Positions 16,785 to 26,393 of a stretch of 64,000 bases of DNA are shown here, in pieces. The DNA is taken from positions 38,780-102,779 of the forward strand of contig SFJE01000001.1 in the NCBI GenBank assembly GCA_004555175.1. Reading direction: 5' to 3'. A program made the position numbers and the translations under genes. The stretch's first letter is position 1, and each line of letters opens with the position of its first letter. This stretch comes from Lentisphaeraceae bacterium. Lineage in GTDB: Bacteria > Verrucomicrobiota > Kiritimatiellia > RFP12 > DVOR01. The notes below the pieces were generated by a model. The model searched no databases. It saw only the letters and a list, made by a program, of their open reading frames with translations, and was not told where the DNA came from.

Positions 16785-18902
16785 TTACTCCGCTGGCGCT
16801 ACGCTCTGGGCGGCCGCGTCGGCCGTCACGCGCTCGGCCCACAGGTTAGCGCTCTCGGGTTCGGGACCGGGCACGACCGGCTCTTCGGCCGGGCGGTCCG
16901 CCTCGGGGTCAACCGCCGGTGCTGCTGCCGGGGGCTCGGTCGGCGCTGGGGTGGGGGGCTCGGTCGGCTCGATCGATCCGGTCGGTGGTTCGGCTTCGAG
17001 CTGTTGGTCGCGGGCCTTACGCAGGGTCGCCTGCCTGGCCTTCCACGCTTCGTAATCCTGCTCAATCTCCTGGAAGAAGGCATCCCACTGCGCGGCATCA
17101 TCCGCCAGGATGTCTTCGCGAATTTCCTTACGCAAGGCGCGCTCGGCCTTTTCGCGGCGCAGGCGCTCTTGGTTGTAGTCTTCGCGCCGCTCCCGGAGAT
17201 CTTTGCGCGCCGCCTCCCGGCGTTTGCGCTCGGCATCGGATTGCTCGGCATCGTCCTCAAGCACATCCTCATAGAGGACATCACGCTGACGGGCGGCCTG
17301 GATGCGGGCGAGGCTATCGGCATTGAGGTCGATAATATAAGGTGTCAGGATAAACATCCGCTGGATGGTCTGCTTTTGGTGCGAAGCGCCACCGAAGAGC
17401 CAGCCAATCCACGGAATGTCGCGCAGGTAGGGAATGCCCCAGCCGGCCTCCTCCTCAATGTCGCGCAGGTAGCCGCCCAGGAGGATTGATTCGCCCTCAA
17501 AGACTACGGCCGAGGTCTCCACCGAGCTGGTGCGCGTCATGGGCATTGCGTCGACGGTGATGGCCTCGAAGCCGCCATCCTCCAGCTCCAAGGTTAGCCA
17601 CACCTGATTGGGCACATCCTTGAGCGTGCTCTTGACGATGCGCGGTTTGACCTGCAGGGTGGTTCCAGCGGAGACCTCTTGGAGCGAGGCCACCTCCGTG
17701 CCCACCACGCGGGCGTGATAGCTCTGGCGGTCGGTCATCTCGGCGGCCATATTATCCATCGTCAACAAGGTGGTGCGCGAGATGCTGCGCGCCTTCCCCG
17801 TCTCGCGCAACGCCGAAAGCGAGGCAGAGACCGAAACATCCTTGCCCAGATAGGTGAGCGCGCCGGCCAGTCCACGGCCAGACATCGTGGCGGTGTCCAT
17901 CAGCGAACTCACCGTTTGGCCAATCCCGCCTTCCAGATTGTTGTGCGCGCCAGTCACCTTCAGCGAGAGTTGCCAATCGAGCGCGTCATCCTTCGTCAGC
18001 TCCAGCACCGTCACCCCAATCTCCACCAATCGCTGCTGCACATCAAGCTGGCGGATCAGCTGCTCATAGAGCGGCATCCGGGTGGCCACATCGCGCACCA
18101 ACACAGCATTGAGACGATTCTCCGCGCGAATAATCGGGCGGAAGGTGGGTTCTCCGGCCACACGCTTGGGCGTCTCCTCGCCAGGGGTTCCCTTCTCTTT
18201 GGCGCCTTCCAGCTGCTCGGCGGCTTCCTGTTGGGTGCCCATAATCTCTTCCAACATCTGGGCCACGCCCTTGATGGTCGCCTGCGTCTCAGGTCCGGAG
18301 ATCGAGAAGGTGACCGAGTCCGCCCACGTGTTCACCAACGGAAAGAGCCGCGTCTCTACCTGCGTAAAGGTCCGCTCCTCGCGCAGACGGTCTGCCCGGC
18401 GAATCATCTCGGCGATGAGCGTCACATACCGCGGCGGCCCCGAGACCATGATAATTTCGCCATTCTGCGTGGTCTTGATGGGGAAGCGCGCATCCTCCAC
18501 CCCCAACTCCACGAGCATTTGGCGCACCTCCTCGGCCTTCATATAGGAGAGGTTGGCCAGAATCGTCTCAATCTCCCCTGCACCATAGATATAGAGCGCC
18601 GCGCCGTCGTAATACCATGTCAGATTATGGAGTGTCGCCAGTCGGTCGAGAAACTCCCCTGCCGGCACCTCACGAAAATCCCCCGAAAGCGTCCCCTTGA
18701 CCTTCGGCGAAATTACCACCGCCATCCCCTCGGCCACCGCAAAGCTGTTCAACGCCTCGCACAAATCCATCCCGCGCGCCACCAATGTCCACTGCGGCAC
18801 CTGCCACGGAATCTGCCGTTGGACCGGCGCTTCTGCCGCGCAGACATCTGCCAGCGCCCACAGCGCCAACAATGCGAAGCCTGCCACTTTCAACTGTCTC
18901 AT
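16785..18902 (-). CDS. sctC: SctC, outer-membrane secretin with long charged tail
   Basis: 705-aa secretin. Signal peptide at residues 1-23 (KVAGFALLALWALADVCAAEA), N0/N1 domains with the SPKVKGTLSG stretch, then the secretin barrel (VEIGVTVLELTKDDALDWQLS ... TTLQVKPRI ... GESILLGGYLRD). The start at 18902 has a GAGGAAA ribosome site and begins the signal peptide; a longer frame upstream overlaps the chaperone gene. After the barrel, about 180 extra residues follow: an Arg/Glu-rich coiled coil (residues ~540-640) and a Pro/Thr/Glu-rich stretch (~640-690), not part of known SctC proteins. Confidence 0.93.
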   Translation of the reverse strand: MRQLKVAGFALLALWALADVCAAEAPVQRQIPWQVPQWTLVARGMDLCEALNSFAVAEGMAVVISPKVKGTLSGDFREVPAGEFLDRLATLHNLTWYYDGAALYIYGAGEIETILANLSYMKAEEVRQMLVELGVEDARFPIKTTQNGEIIMVSGPPRYVTLIAEMIRRADRLREERTFTQVETRLFPLVNTWADSVTFSISGPETQATIKGVAQMLEEIMGTQQEAAEQLEGAKEKGTPGEETPKRVAGEPTFRPIIRAENRLNAVLVRDVATRMPLYEQLIRQLDVQQRLVEIGVTVLELTKDDALDWQLSLKVTGAHNNLEGGIGQTVSSLMDTATMSGRGLAGALTYLGKDVSVSASLSALRETGKARSISRTTLLTMDNMAAEMTDRQSYHARVVGTEVASLQEVSAGTTLQVKPRIVKSTLKDVPNQVWLTLELEDGGFEAITVDAMPMTRTSSVETSAVVFEGESILLGGYLRDIEEEAGWGIPYLRDIPWIGWLFGGASHQKQTIQRMFILTPYIIDLNADSLARIQAARQRDVLYEDVLEDDAEQSDAERKRREAARKDLRERREDYNQERLRREKAERALRKEIREDILADDAAQWDAFFQEIEQDYEAWKARQATLRKARDQQLEAEPPTGSIEPTEPPTPAPTEPPAAAPAVDPEADRPAEEPVVPGPEPESANLWAERVTADAAAQSVAPAE

Positions 18903-18913
18903 CGCGTGTTTCC

Positions 18914-19315
18914 TCACGGGTGAATAACCATTTCCGGAAACGCCGGTGGGGGGGCGTGCAGGGCCGAAGCCCGCTCGCGCCACCAGTCGCATACATCCAT
19001 AAAGCGCTCAAACCCCGCTGCCAAGGCCTGCGCCCCGGCCTCAGGGGCCAATGCTTGCCAAACAATCATCGCCGCTTCGCGCGCATCCCAGGCCAACACC
19101 GCCTCATCGCGCAAAATCCGCCCGGTGGCCAACGCCGCCAACTCCGGCACATCCTCCTCCGTGCGGTCAATAATCTGCGAAAGCACCAACTGCTTCCCCT
19201 GCGCCTGCACCCGCACGGCTTCGCCATCCACCCGCAAGACGGCAACGCCTCCCTCCTCGAGCACCTCCTCTGGATACTCGATTGCGGTCAACAGCGCCTG
19301 TATATGTGCCGTCAT
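18914..19315 (-). CDS. YscB-like class I secretion chaperone
   Basis: 133-aa acidic protein with the small-chaperone alpha-beta-alpha pattern, first gene of the T3SS operon and directly upstream of sctC, as yscB precedes yscC in Yersinia. YscB forms a heterodimer with SycN to chaperone YopN; the SycN-like gene at 14574 fits that pairing. ATG at 19315 rather than 19318 is favoured by the AAAGG spacing. Assignment is from size, composition and synteny. Confidence 0.6.
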   Translation of the reverse strand: MTAHIQALLTAIEYPEEVLEEGGVAVLRVDGEAVRVQAQGKQLVLSQIIDRTEEDVPELAALATGRILRDEAVLAWDAREAAMIVWQALAPEAGAQALAAGFERFMDVCDWWRERASALHAPPPAFPEMVIHP

Positions 19316-19318
19316 CAT

Positions 19319-19400
19319 TACCTTTATTCGGTGTGTATACGCACGCTACGCCTAAAAATCATAAGCATTGTATCATAAAACCGCTTTATCTTTGAAGAAA
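19319..19400. promoter_or_regulatory. AT-rich divergent regulatory region of the T3SS operon
   Basis: An AT-rich stretch between the first T3SS gene and the HsdR remnant. On the minus strand it contains TACAAT (19372-19367) and two TATGAT-like hexamers, plausible -10 elements for the secretion operon, without a clear -35 partner. Exact start site not determinable. Confidence 0.35.
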
Positions 19401-20093
19401 ATACACCTCAGGAGGTCCCCTATTTTTCGGGAGGGGGGAGGGAAGCCCGATCGCGCAGTTGAAGCCGCTGATGAGAAACATGCGCCTCGCCTCGTGCGCA
19501 AACTGCCCCTCCTTACGGGCGAAGATCCCACCCAGGGGCTCATAGAGGCTATCGACTTTAAGAAGTATCGCCTCCAGAAACTCGAAACGCTTAACCTCTC
19601 CCTTGAGGATACCAACGCGGCCGTCGACCCCATTCCCGTCAGCACCGGCGGTGGCCGCCCCGAGGCGTCCCTTGAGCCCCTCTCGGCCATCGTCGCGGAC
19701 TTCAACAAGGCCTTTGGCGACATCGACTGGGTCGATAGCGACGAGGTGCGCCGGAAGATCGATGACATTTCCCGCCACTTGGTGCAGCAGGAAGACTTCG
19801 TCAACACATTGCGCGCCAGCAATGAGGAGGCCAAGCACATCCTCTTCAACGATCGTATCCAGAGGGCTATTACCAAAATGGACCAAGGGGCGTATGAGTT
19901 GATGCGGCATTACTTTACCAACGAGGACTTCAGAAACGCGCTCAAACAGTATGTCTTCCAGGACTGTCAAGCGCGCGTGACCGCGGCTTCTCGCTCTCCT
20001 GCGCAGCCCTCCGGTTGGTCCGCGCTAGAGGATTCGGGGTCCGTGGGCCTCGCCCTCGCCGCAGAAGATTCTGCGCTGGGGAAAAACGCTTAA
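19368..20093 (+). pseudogene. HsdR (type I restriction R subunit) C-terminal remnant
   Basis: An open frame of 241 codons without a convincing ribosome site. Codons ~65-200 (about 19560-19965) read like the C-terminal helical region of type I restriction endonuclease R subunits: K-YRLQKLE, EPLSAIVADFNKAFGDIDW, a conserved stretch of long helices and DRIQRAITKMDQ...YFTNEDFRNALKQYVFQD. The nuclease and helicase domains that should precede it (some 800 residues) are absent and no hsdM/hsdS is near, so it is a decayed fragment. It marks the border of the T3SS locus and may record an insertion or replacement event. Confidence 0.65.
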
Positions 20094-20158
20094 TGGCGCG
20101 GCGCGGCGCGACTTTGCCTTGAACGAGGGCCTCCCTTAGCGCGGAGTCTCGTCGGGGA

Positions 20159-21133
20159 TTAGAGGCGGCGGAGGGGGAGACAGCCGGCGAAGTCGAAGGT
20201 GAGGGAGGCGGTGAGCCAGGAGAGTCCGACGCCGAAGGCGGAGAGGAGGAGGCGTTTGGGGCCGGGGGAGAGGGTGGGGGCAAGGTCGCAGCAGAGAACT
20301 GGGAGGGAGGCGGAGGAGGTGTTGCCGCGCTGGCGCATCAGGCAGGGGGCCTTTTCTGGCGGAAGGCGGAGGAGGCGGGCGATTTGGCGGACGATGAAGG
20401 CATTGGCCTGGTGGAGGAGGAGGAGGTCGAAGTCCGCGAGGGCGGTGTGGGTGCGGTCGAGGAAGGATAGGATTTGCTCGGGGACGCGGGTGATGGTGAA
20501 GTTGAAGACGTCGGTACCGGCCATTGAGAAGGGGGCGGCGAGGGGGATATTGATGGCTTCGCTGCCGGCGGTGGCGGCGAGGAAGTGCCAGGGTTCGGCG
20601 GCCTCATCGCGCGAGACGAGGGCGGCGAAGGCGCCGTCACCAAAGAGCATCGCGGTGGCGGGGTCGGCGGGGTCGACGAGGCGCGAGAGGGTGTCGCCAC
20701 CGAGGATGAGGGCGTTCGAGAGGGCCGGGTTTTGGAGGAAGTTCGCGGCGGTGAGGAGGCCAACGAGGAAGCCCGAGCAGCCTTGGTTGAGGTCGAGGGC
20801 TAGGCAGGCTTCGCTGAGGCCGAGGCGGTGCTGGAGGAGGGCGGCAGTGGCCGGGGCGCGCGCTTCGGGGGTTTGGGAGATGAAGAGGAGCAGGCCCACG
20901 CGCTGGGGGTCGAGGCGCCCGGAGGCGATGAGGTCGCGCGCGGCGGCTTCGGCCATTGAGGCGGTGGTCTGGTCGGGGAGGGCGGTGGGGAGGGCATCGA
21001 TGCCGGCGACTTCCCGGAAGCGGGCGACCTTGTCGGCGCCGAAGCGGGGGATGAAGTCTTCGAGGGGGCGGCTGTGAGCGGGGAGGGCGCAGGCGAGCGC
21101 ATCGAGGCGCAGGCCGGAGAAGGTGGAGAGCAT
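20159..21133 (-). CDS. 3-oxoacyl-ACP synthase III (KAS III/FabH-like)
   Basis: 324-aa thiolase-fold condensing enzyme with the complete KAS III triad: Cys119 in LNQGCSGF, His241 in LLLHQAN, Asn271 in QRGNTSSAS. The GDGAFAAL and AFGVGLSW segments are also family-typical. It would extend an acyl-CoA or acyl-ACP primer. It is co-transcribed with two stand-alone ACPs and not with fab genes, so a dedicated acyl chain (secondary metabolite, glycan or lipid modification) is more likely than housekeeping fatty-acid synthesis. It is 12 kb from the aryl-polyene cluster and separate from it. Confidence 0.88.
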   Translation of the reverse strand: MLSTFSGLRLDALACALPAHSRPLEDFIPRFGADKVARFREVAGIDALPTALPDQTTASMAEAAARDLIASGRLDPQRVGLLLFISQTPEARAPATAALLQHRLGLSEACLALDLNQGCSGFLVGLLTAANFLQNPALSNALILGGDTLSRLVDPADPATAMLFGDGAFAALVSRDEAAEPWHFLAATAGSEAINIPLAAPFSMAGTDVFNFTITRVPEQILSFLDRTHTALADFDLLLLHQANAFIVRQIARLLRLPPEKAPCLMRQRGNTSSASLPVLCCDLAPTLSPGPKRLLLSAFGVGLSWLTASLTFDFAGCLPLRRL

Positions 21134-21135
21134 AG

Positions 21136-21360
21136 TTAGGCCTGAGGAGGGATGGGGGCCAGGAGGTCGGCCACGGTGTGGAAGGTGGCGCAGGAGGTGC
21201 CCGGGAGGGTGATGTTGAAGCGGAAACGCAGGAAGGCGAGGTAGGCGAGGAGGGCCATCGAGTCCCAGGTGAGGGGCGGCTCGAGGCGAGTTTCGGGGGT
21301 GAGGGGAGCGGTGGCGCCGAGGATGTCGGCCAATTCGCAGAGGAGCGCTTCCTGGTTCAT
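21136..21360 (-). CDS. Acyl carrier protein-like
   Basis: 74-aa ACP-fold protein with the phosphopantetheine attachment serine in the motif TWDSMALL (residue ~34) and C-terminal helix FHTVADLLAPI. Less acidic than AcpP; resembles PKS/NRPS-type or specialised carrier proteins. Two bases separate it from the KAS III gene and 12 bp from the upstream ACP gene, so the three are one operon. Confidence 0.8.
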   Translation of the reverse strand: MNQEALLCELADILGATAPLTPETRLEPPLTWDSMALLAYLAFLRFRFNITLPGTSCATFHTVADLLAPIPPQA

Positions 21361-21372
21361 CGTGAGGGAGCC

Positions 21373-21594
21373 TTAGGAGAGGGCGTCGAGGAGATCGCCG
21401 ACGGTGAAGAGGGAGGTAAGCTGCTTGGCGCTAAAGGCCACGCCCAGGCGGCGTTCAAGACCCAGGAGCATTGCCAGGTGGGCCACGGAGTCCCATCCCG
21501 GCAGGTCGCGGAAGGGGGTCTCGCGGGTGAGCGGGGGCATTGGCTGACCGAGGAGCTCGGCGAGGAGCGGACGGAGCGTTTCAAGCGTTGTCAT
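21373..21594 (-). CDS. Acyl carrier protein-like, first gene of leaderless operon
   Basis: 73-aa carrier protein with the Ppant serine in GWDSVAHL (residue ~36) and the typical end LFTVGDLLDAL. A TGC-TACAAT extended -10 lies exactly 6 nt upstream of its ATG (21609-21601), so the start codon is predicted to be the +1 base: a leaderless mRNA. Paired with a second ACP and a KAS III, presumably to hold primer and extender units separately (inference). Confidence 0.8.
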   Translation of the reverse strand: MTTLETLRPLLAELLGQPMPPLTRETPFRDLPGWDSVAHLAMLLGLERRLGVAFSAKQLTSLFTVGDLLDALS

Positions 21595-21600
21595 ACCGCC

Positions 21601-21609
21601 ATTGTAGCA
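21601..21609 (-). promoter_or_regulatory. Extended -10 of the ACP/KAS III operon
   Basis: Reading on the minus strand, TGC followed by TACAAT, then six bases, then the ATG of the ACP gene. No recognisable -35. The +1 coincides with the start codon. Confidence 0.6.
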
Positions 21610-21613
21610 AATA

Positions 21614-21622
21614 TGCTATACT
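21614..21622 (+). promoter_or_regulatory. Extended -10 of the PPIase gene
   Basis: ATGC-TATACT (hexamer 21617-21622) with an upstream TGC, back-to-back with the minus-strand promoter 11 bp away. The message would start near 21629, leaving a ~50-nt leader before the ATG at 21679. Confidence 0.6.
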
Positions 21623-21678
21623 GCGCGCACTTTTGTTCCCATGCAGATGCGTATTGATTGAGTAAGGAAGCAGAAATT

Positions 21679-22578
21679 ATGGCAGAGAAGATTGTCGCAA
21701 CGGTCAATGGCGAGCCGATTCCGCAGGAGGCGGTGGACTTTGAGTTGCAGCGCTTGATTCACTTTTACCAGCAGCAGGGGTTGCCCGAGCAGCAGATTCG
21801 CCAGCAGTTGCCGATGTTGCAGGCGCGTGCGCTCGACCAAGCGATCGGCACCAAGCTCCTCATCAACGAGGCCAAGCGCCTGAACATCCCTGTCACCGAG
21901 GCCGAACTCGACGCGCAGTTCGAGACCTACATTGGCCAGTTCGGCGGCGACCGCGACAAACTCGTCAAGGCCATCGAGGCCCAGGGGATGACCGTCGATT
22001 CCTTCAAGCAGGAGCTCCGCCAGGGCGCGATGATCAGCAAGCTCATCGACCAGGTCTGCGGCGAAGTTCCGCCCCCCACCGAGGAGGAGATCGCCAAGCA
22101 CTACGCCGAGCACAGCGAGGAGTACGAGACCCAGCCGCGCGTCCTGGCCCAACACATCCTCATCAAGCCCGAGCAGGAGACGGCCGAGGCGAAGGCCGCC
22201 GCCAAGGCCAAGCTTGAGGCCATCCGCGAGCGTATCGTCAAGGGTGAGAGCACCTTCGCCGACGAAGCCAAGGCCCACTCGGATTGCCCCAGCGGCAAGA
22301 GCAACGGCGGCTCGCTCGGCTGGTTTGGCCGCGGGATGATGGTCAAGCCCTTCGAGGAGGTGGCCTTCACCATCGCGCTGAACACCGTCTCGGAGATCCT
22401 CGAGACGCAGTTCGGCTACCATATCATTGTCAAGACCGGTGAGGAGCCCGGCCACAAGCCCGCCCTCGCGGAGATCCACGACCAGGTGCGCGACTTCCTC
22501 TTCCACGCCAAGCGCGGCCAGGCCGTCTCCGACCACGTGGCCACCCTCCGCCGTCAGGCCGACGTGCAGATTGGCTAA
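21679..22578 (+). CDS. Parvulin-type peptidyl-prolyl isomerase (SurA/PpiC-like)
   Basis: 299-aa protein: an N-terminal SurA-like chaperone helix bundle (residues ~1-130: DFELQRLIHFYQQQGLPE, then FKQELRQGAMISKLID) followed by one parvulin rotamase domain (LAQHILIKPE... FADEAKAHSDCPSGKSNGGSLGWFGRGMMVKPFEEVAF ... ETQFGYHIIVKTGE). No signal peptide, so probably cytoplasmic. ATG 21679 is chosen for the AAGGAAG site 8 nt upstream. Monocistronic: own promoter and a terminator at 22598. Confidence 0.9.
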   Translation: MAEKIVATVNGEPIPQEAVDFELQRLIHFYQQQGLPEQQIRQQLPMLQARALDQAIGTKLLINEAKRLNIPVTEAELDAQFETYIGQFGGDRDKLVKAIEAQGMTVDSFKQELRQGAMISKLIDQVCGEVPPPTEEEIAKHYAEHSEEYETQPRVLAQHILIKPEQETAEAKAAAKAKLEAIRERIVKGESTFADEAKAHSDCPSGKSNGGSLGWFGRGMMVKPFEEVAFTIALNTVSEILETQFGYHIIVKTGEEPGHKPALAEIHDQVRDFLFHAKRGQAVSDHVATLRRQADVQIG

Positions 22579-22597
22579 GTCCGGCCACGCCTAAACA

Positions 22598-22637
22598 CCC
22601 CTCGCCGCCGCGGTTCGCCGTGGCCGAGGGGTCTTTT
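22598..22637 (+). terminator. Rho-independent terminator after the PPIase gene
   Basis: Stem CCCCTCG (22598-22604) pairs with CGAGGGG (22625-22631); a T-rich tail TCTTTTATT follows. Confidence 0.85.
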
Positions 22638-22683
22638 ATTGCCCCGCCTCCCTCCTCCTTTTCTTCTGCGCAGGTTTTTCGTT

Positions 22684-24987
<2,304 letters not shown>

Positions 24988-24989
24988 CC

Positions 24990-25937
24990 GTGGCCGAACA
25001 CACCTTCCTCCTCGCCCCGCTGAGGGGTGTCACCGACCTGGCCTTCCGTCAGGCCTACTGCGCGCACTTTGGCGGACTCGATCTCGCCGTGGCCCCCTTC
25101 ATCGCCACCGTTCCCGGCACGCGCGTCAAGCCCGAGCTCCTGCGCAGCATCCTCCCCGAACGCCAGCCCGCCGGCCTCCCCCTCATTCCGCAGATTATCG
25201 GCAAGGACCCCGAGCAACTGCGCGTGATGCTCCGCGCCATGCAGGCCCTCGGCTATGCCGATGTGGACCTCAATGCCGGCTGCCCGTGGCCCTTTGTGGC
25301 CAAGAAGGGTCGCGGGGCCGGGCTCTTGCGCGAAGGCTCCACCCTCGAAGCGCTCCTCGAGGTCGGCTGCGAGGTCCTCGGCCCAGGCCACTTCTCCCTC
25401 AAAGTCCGCCTAGGGCTCGACACGCCCGACCTCCTGGCGCGGCGCCTCCCGGTTATCTGCCGCTACCCCTTGCGCGAACTCTGCGTCCACCCCCGCACCG
25501 CCCGCCAGATGTACGAAGGCACCGTCGACCTCGATGCCTTCGAGCGCGTGGCCGCGCAGTGCACCCTCCCGCTCGTTTATAATGGCGACCTGCGCTCGCT
25601 CGCCGACTTCGACCGCCTTACCGCCCGCTTCCCCTCCCTCTCGCGCTGGATGATCGGCCGCGGCCTCGTGGCCAATCCCTTCCTTGTCGAGAGCCTCCGC
25701 GCTGGCCACGACACGCGCGACCTCGCCCGCTTCCAAGCCTGGCACCAGACCCTTTTGGAAGCCATCGCCGCCGATGCTCCCGGCGAACACGCCCTCATTG
25801 GCCACCTCAAGGAGCTCTGGTCCTACCTCGCCCCCGCCTTCGCCAACGGCGATCGCCTCTGGAACAGCCTCAAACTCGCCCGCACCCGCGCCGAGTTCCA
25901 ATCTCTCCTCTCCCTCTTCCCCCTCCGCTTCCGCTAA
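24990..25937 (+). CDS. dus: tRNA-dihydrouridine synthase
   Basis: 315-aa FMN-dependent Dus enzyme that reduces uridine in the tRNA D-loop. TIM-barrel with N-terminal LLAPLRGVTDLAFR, the catalytic-cysteine motif DLNAGCPWPFVAKKGRGAGLL (Cys about residue 99), the KVRLG strand, the HPRTARQMY motif and VYNGDL FMN site, then the helical C-terminal domain. Starts at GTG 24990, two bases after the tex stop, so the two are translationally coupled. Confidence 0.93.
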   Translation: MAEHTFLLAPLRGVTDLAFRQAYCAHFGGLDLAVAPFIATVPGTRVKPELLRSILPERQPAGLPLIPQIIGKDPEQLRVMLRAMQALGYADVDLNAGCPWPFVAKKGRGAGLLREGSTLEALLEVGCEVLGPGHFSLKVRLGLDTPDLLARRLPVICRYPLRELCVHPRTARQMYEGTVDLDAFERVAAQCTLPLVYNGDLRSLADFDRLTARFPSLSRWMIGRGLVANPFLVESLRAGHDTRDLARFQAWHQTLLEAIAADAPGEHALIGHLKELWSYLAPAFANGDRLWNSLKLARTRAEFQSLLSLFPLRFR

Positions 25938-25957
25938 CAGCCCCGCCCGCGTAATTG

Positions 25958-25966
25958 TGCTATACG
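25958..25966 (+). promoter_or_regulatory. Extended -10 of the candidate ncRNA
   Basis: TGC followed by TATACG; predicted +1 is near 25973, at the base of the first RNA stem. No protein start with a ribosome site follows within 100 bp. Confidence 0.5.
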
Positions 25967-25970
25967 CTGT

Positions 25971-26120
25971 GGCGAAAGGCGTTATGCGATGAATGCCAAC
26001 GTAACGCCCTGCTCCGGTGCGAAGGGCGGTGGCTAGCCGATAACCGCTAACGGTTGGAACCCTTTACGCCTCGGCCTTGTGCAACTTCCCGCGCCCCGAG
26101 CGAAAACTTCCGCCCGGGGC
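25971..26120 (+). ncRNA. Candidate structured non-coding RNA / leader element
   Basis: Several complementary blocks follow a promoter. A closing helix pairs GGCG-AAAGG (25971-25979) with CCTTTA-CGCC (26061-26070). Inside it are GGCGTTA/TAACGCC (25978-25984 with 26002-26008), GCCCT/AGGGC (26006-26010 with 26023-26027, mutually exclusive with the previous helix at its edge) and AACCG-CTAA-CGGTT (26042-26055). A further hairpin GCCCCG/CGGGGC spans 26093-26120. It matches no RNA family I recognise. It could be a stand-alone RNA or a riboswitch-like leader of cysS. Confidence 0.45.
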
Positions 26121-26130
26121 GGATGGGATA

Positions 26131-26193
26131 AATAAGACGGGGTCTTATTGCCAACAAGACGGGGTCTTATTGCAAACAAGACGGGGTCTTATT
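26131..26193. repeat. Palindrome array 1: three 19-bp units at 22-bp period
   Basis: Units at 26131-26149, 26153-26171 and 26175-26193. Each has the form AAYAAGAC-GGG-GTCTTATT (8-bp arms around a 3-bp centre), separated by 3-bp spacers. The same unit recurs four times at 57414-57498. Not a CRISPR array: there are no spacers of useful length. Confidence 0.9.
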
Positions 26194-26355
26194 CGTTTGC
26201 CCAGGGGCGAGCGTCAATCTCCTGGCAGCGGAGTTGAAGTTGGCCTCGCGCGGACTCCCCCCTCACGGCCCGTAGGGCCACCTCACGCGAGCACCTCGCA
26301 CCGCGTGCAGGATAAGGGGGCTTGAGACAAAGTGTGAGCGCGGCGCGCGGGGATG

Positions 26356-26364
26356 TGCTACACT
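26356..26364 (+). promoter_or_regulatory. Extended -10 of the cysS operon
   Basis: TGTGC-TACACT with the hexamer at 26359-26364, 30 bp before the cysS ATG. It is the likely promoter for cysS-tmk-fhs-panB-pheS. Confidence 0.6.
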
Positions 26365-26393
26365 ACGGGCTCGTTTAAGCAAAGGACGTGACG

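Larger units (their letters stand above)
25938..26393 (+). other. 450-bp non-coding region before cysS: structured RNA, palindrome array, promoter
   Basis: No credible protein gene. It holds an extended -10 (25958-25966), a run of nested inverted repeats (25971-26120), the first 22-bp-period palindrome array (26131-26193) and the cysS promoter (26356-26364). The part from 26194 to 26340 is GC-rich with no recognised feature. Confidence 0.7.

Noticed and set aside
1..18902. Flagellar export operon
   Set aside because: Secretin SctC, SctK, SctW, rod SctI, needle SctF and lipoprotein SctJ are injectisome-specific; no flagellin, hook or rod genes.
26077..26325. 82-codon frame across palindrome array 1
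   Set aside because: It only exists because the 22-bp repeats lack stops in this frame; no ribosome site and no conserved protein features.
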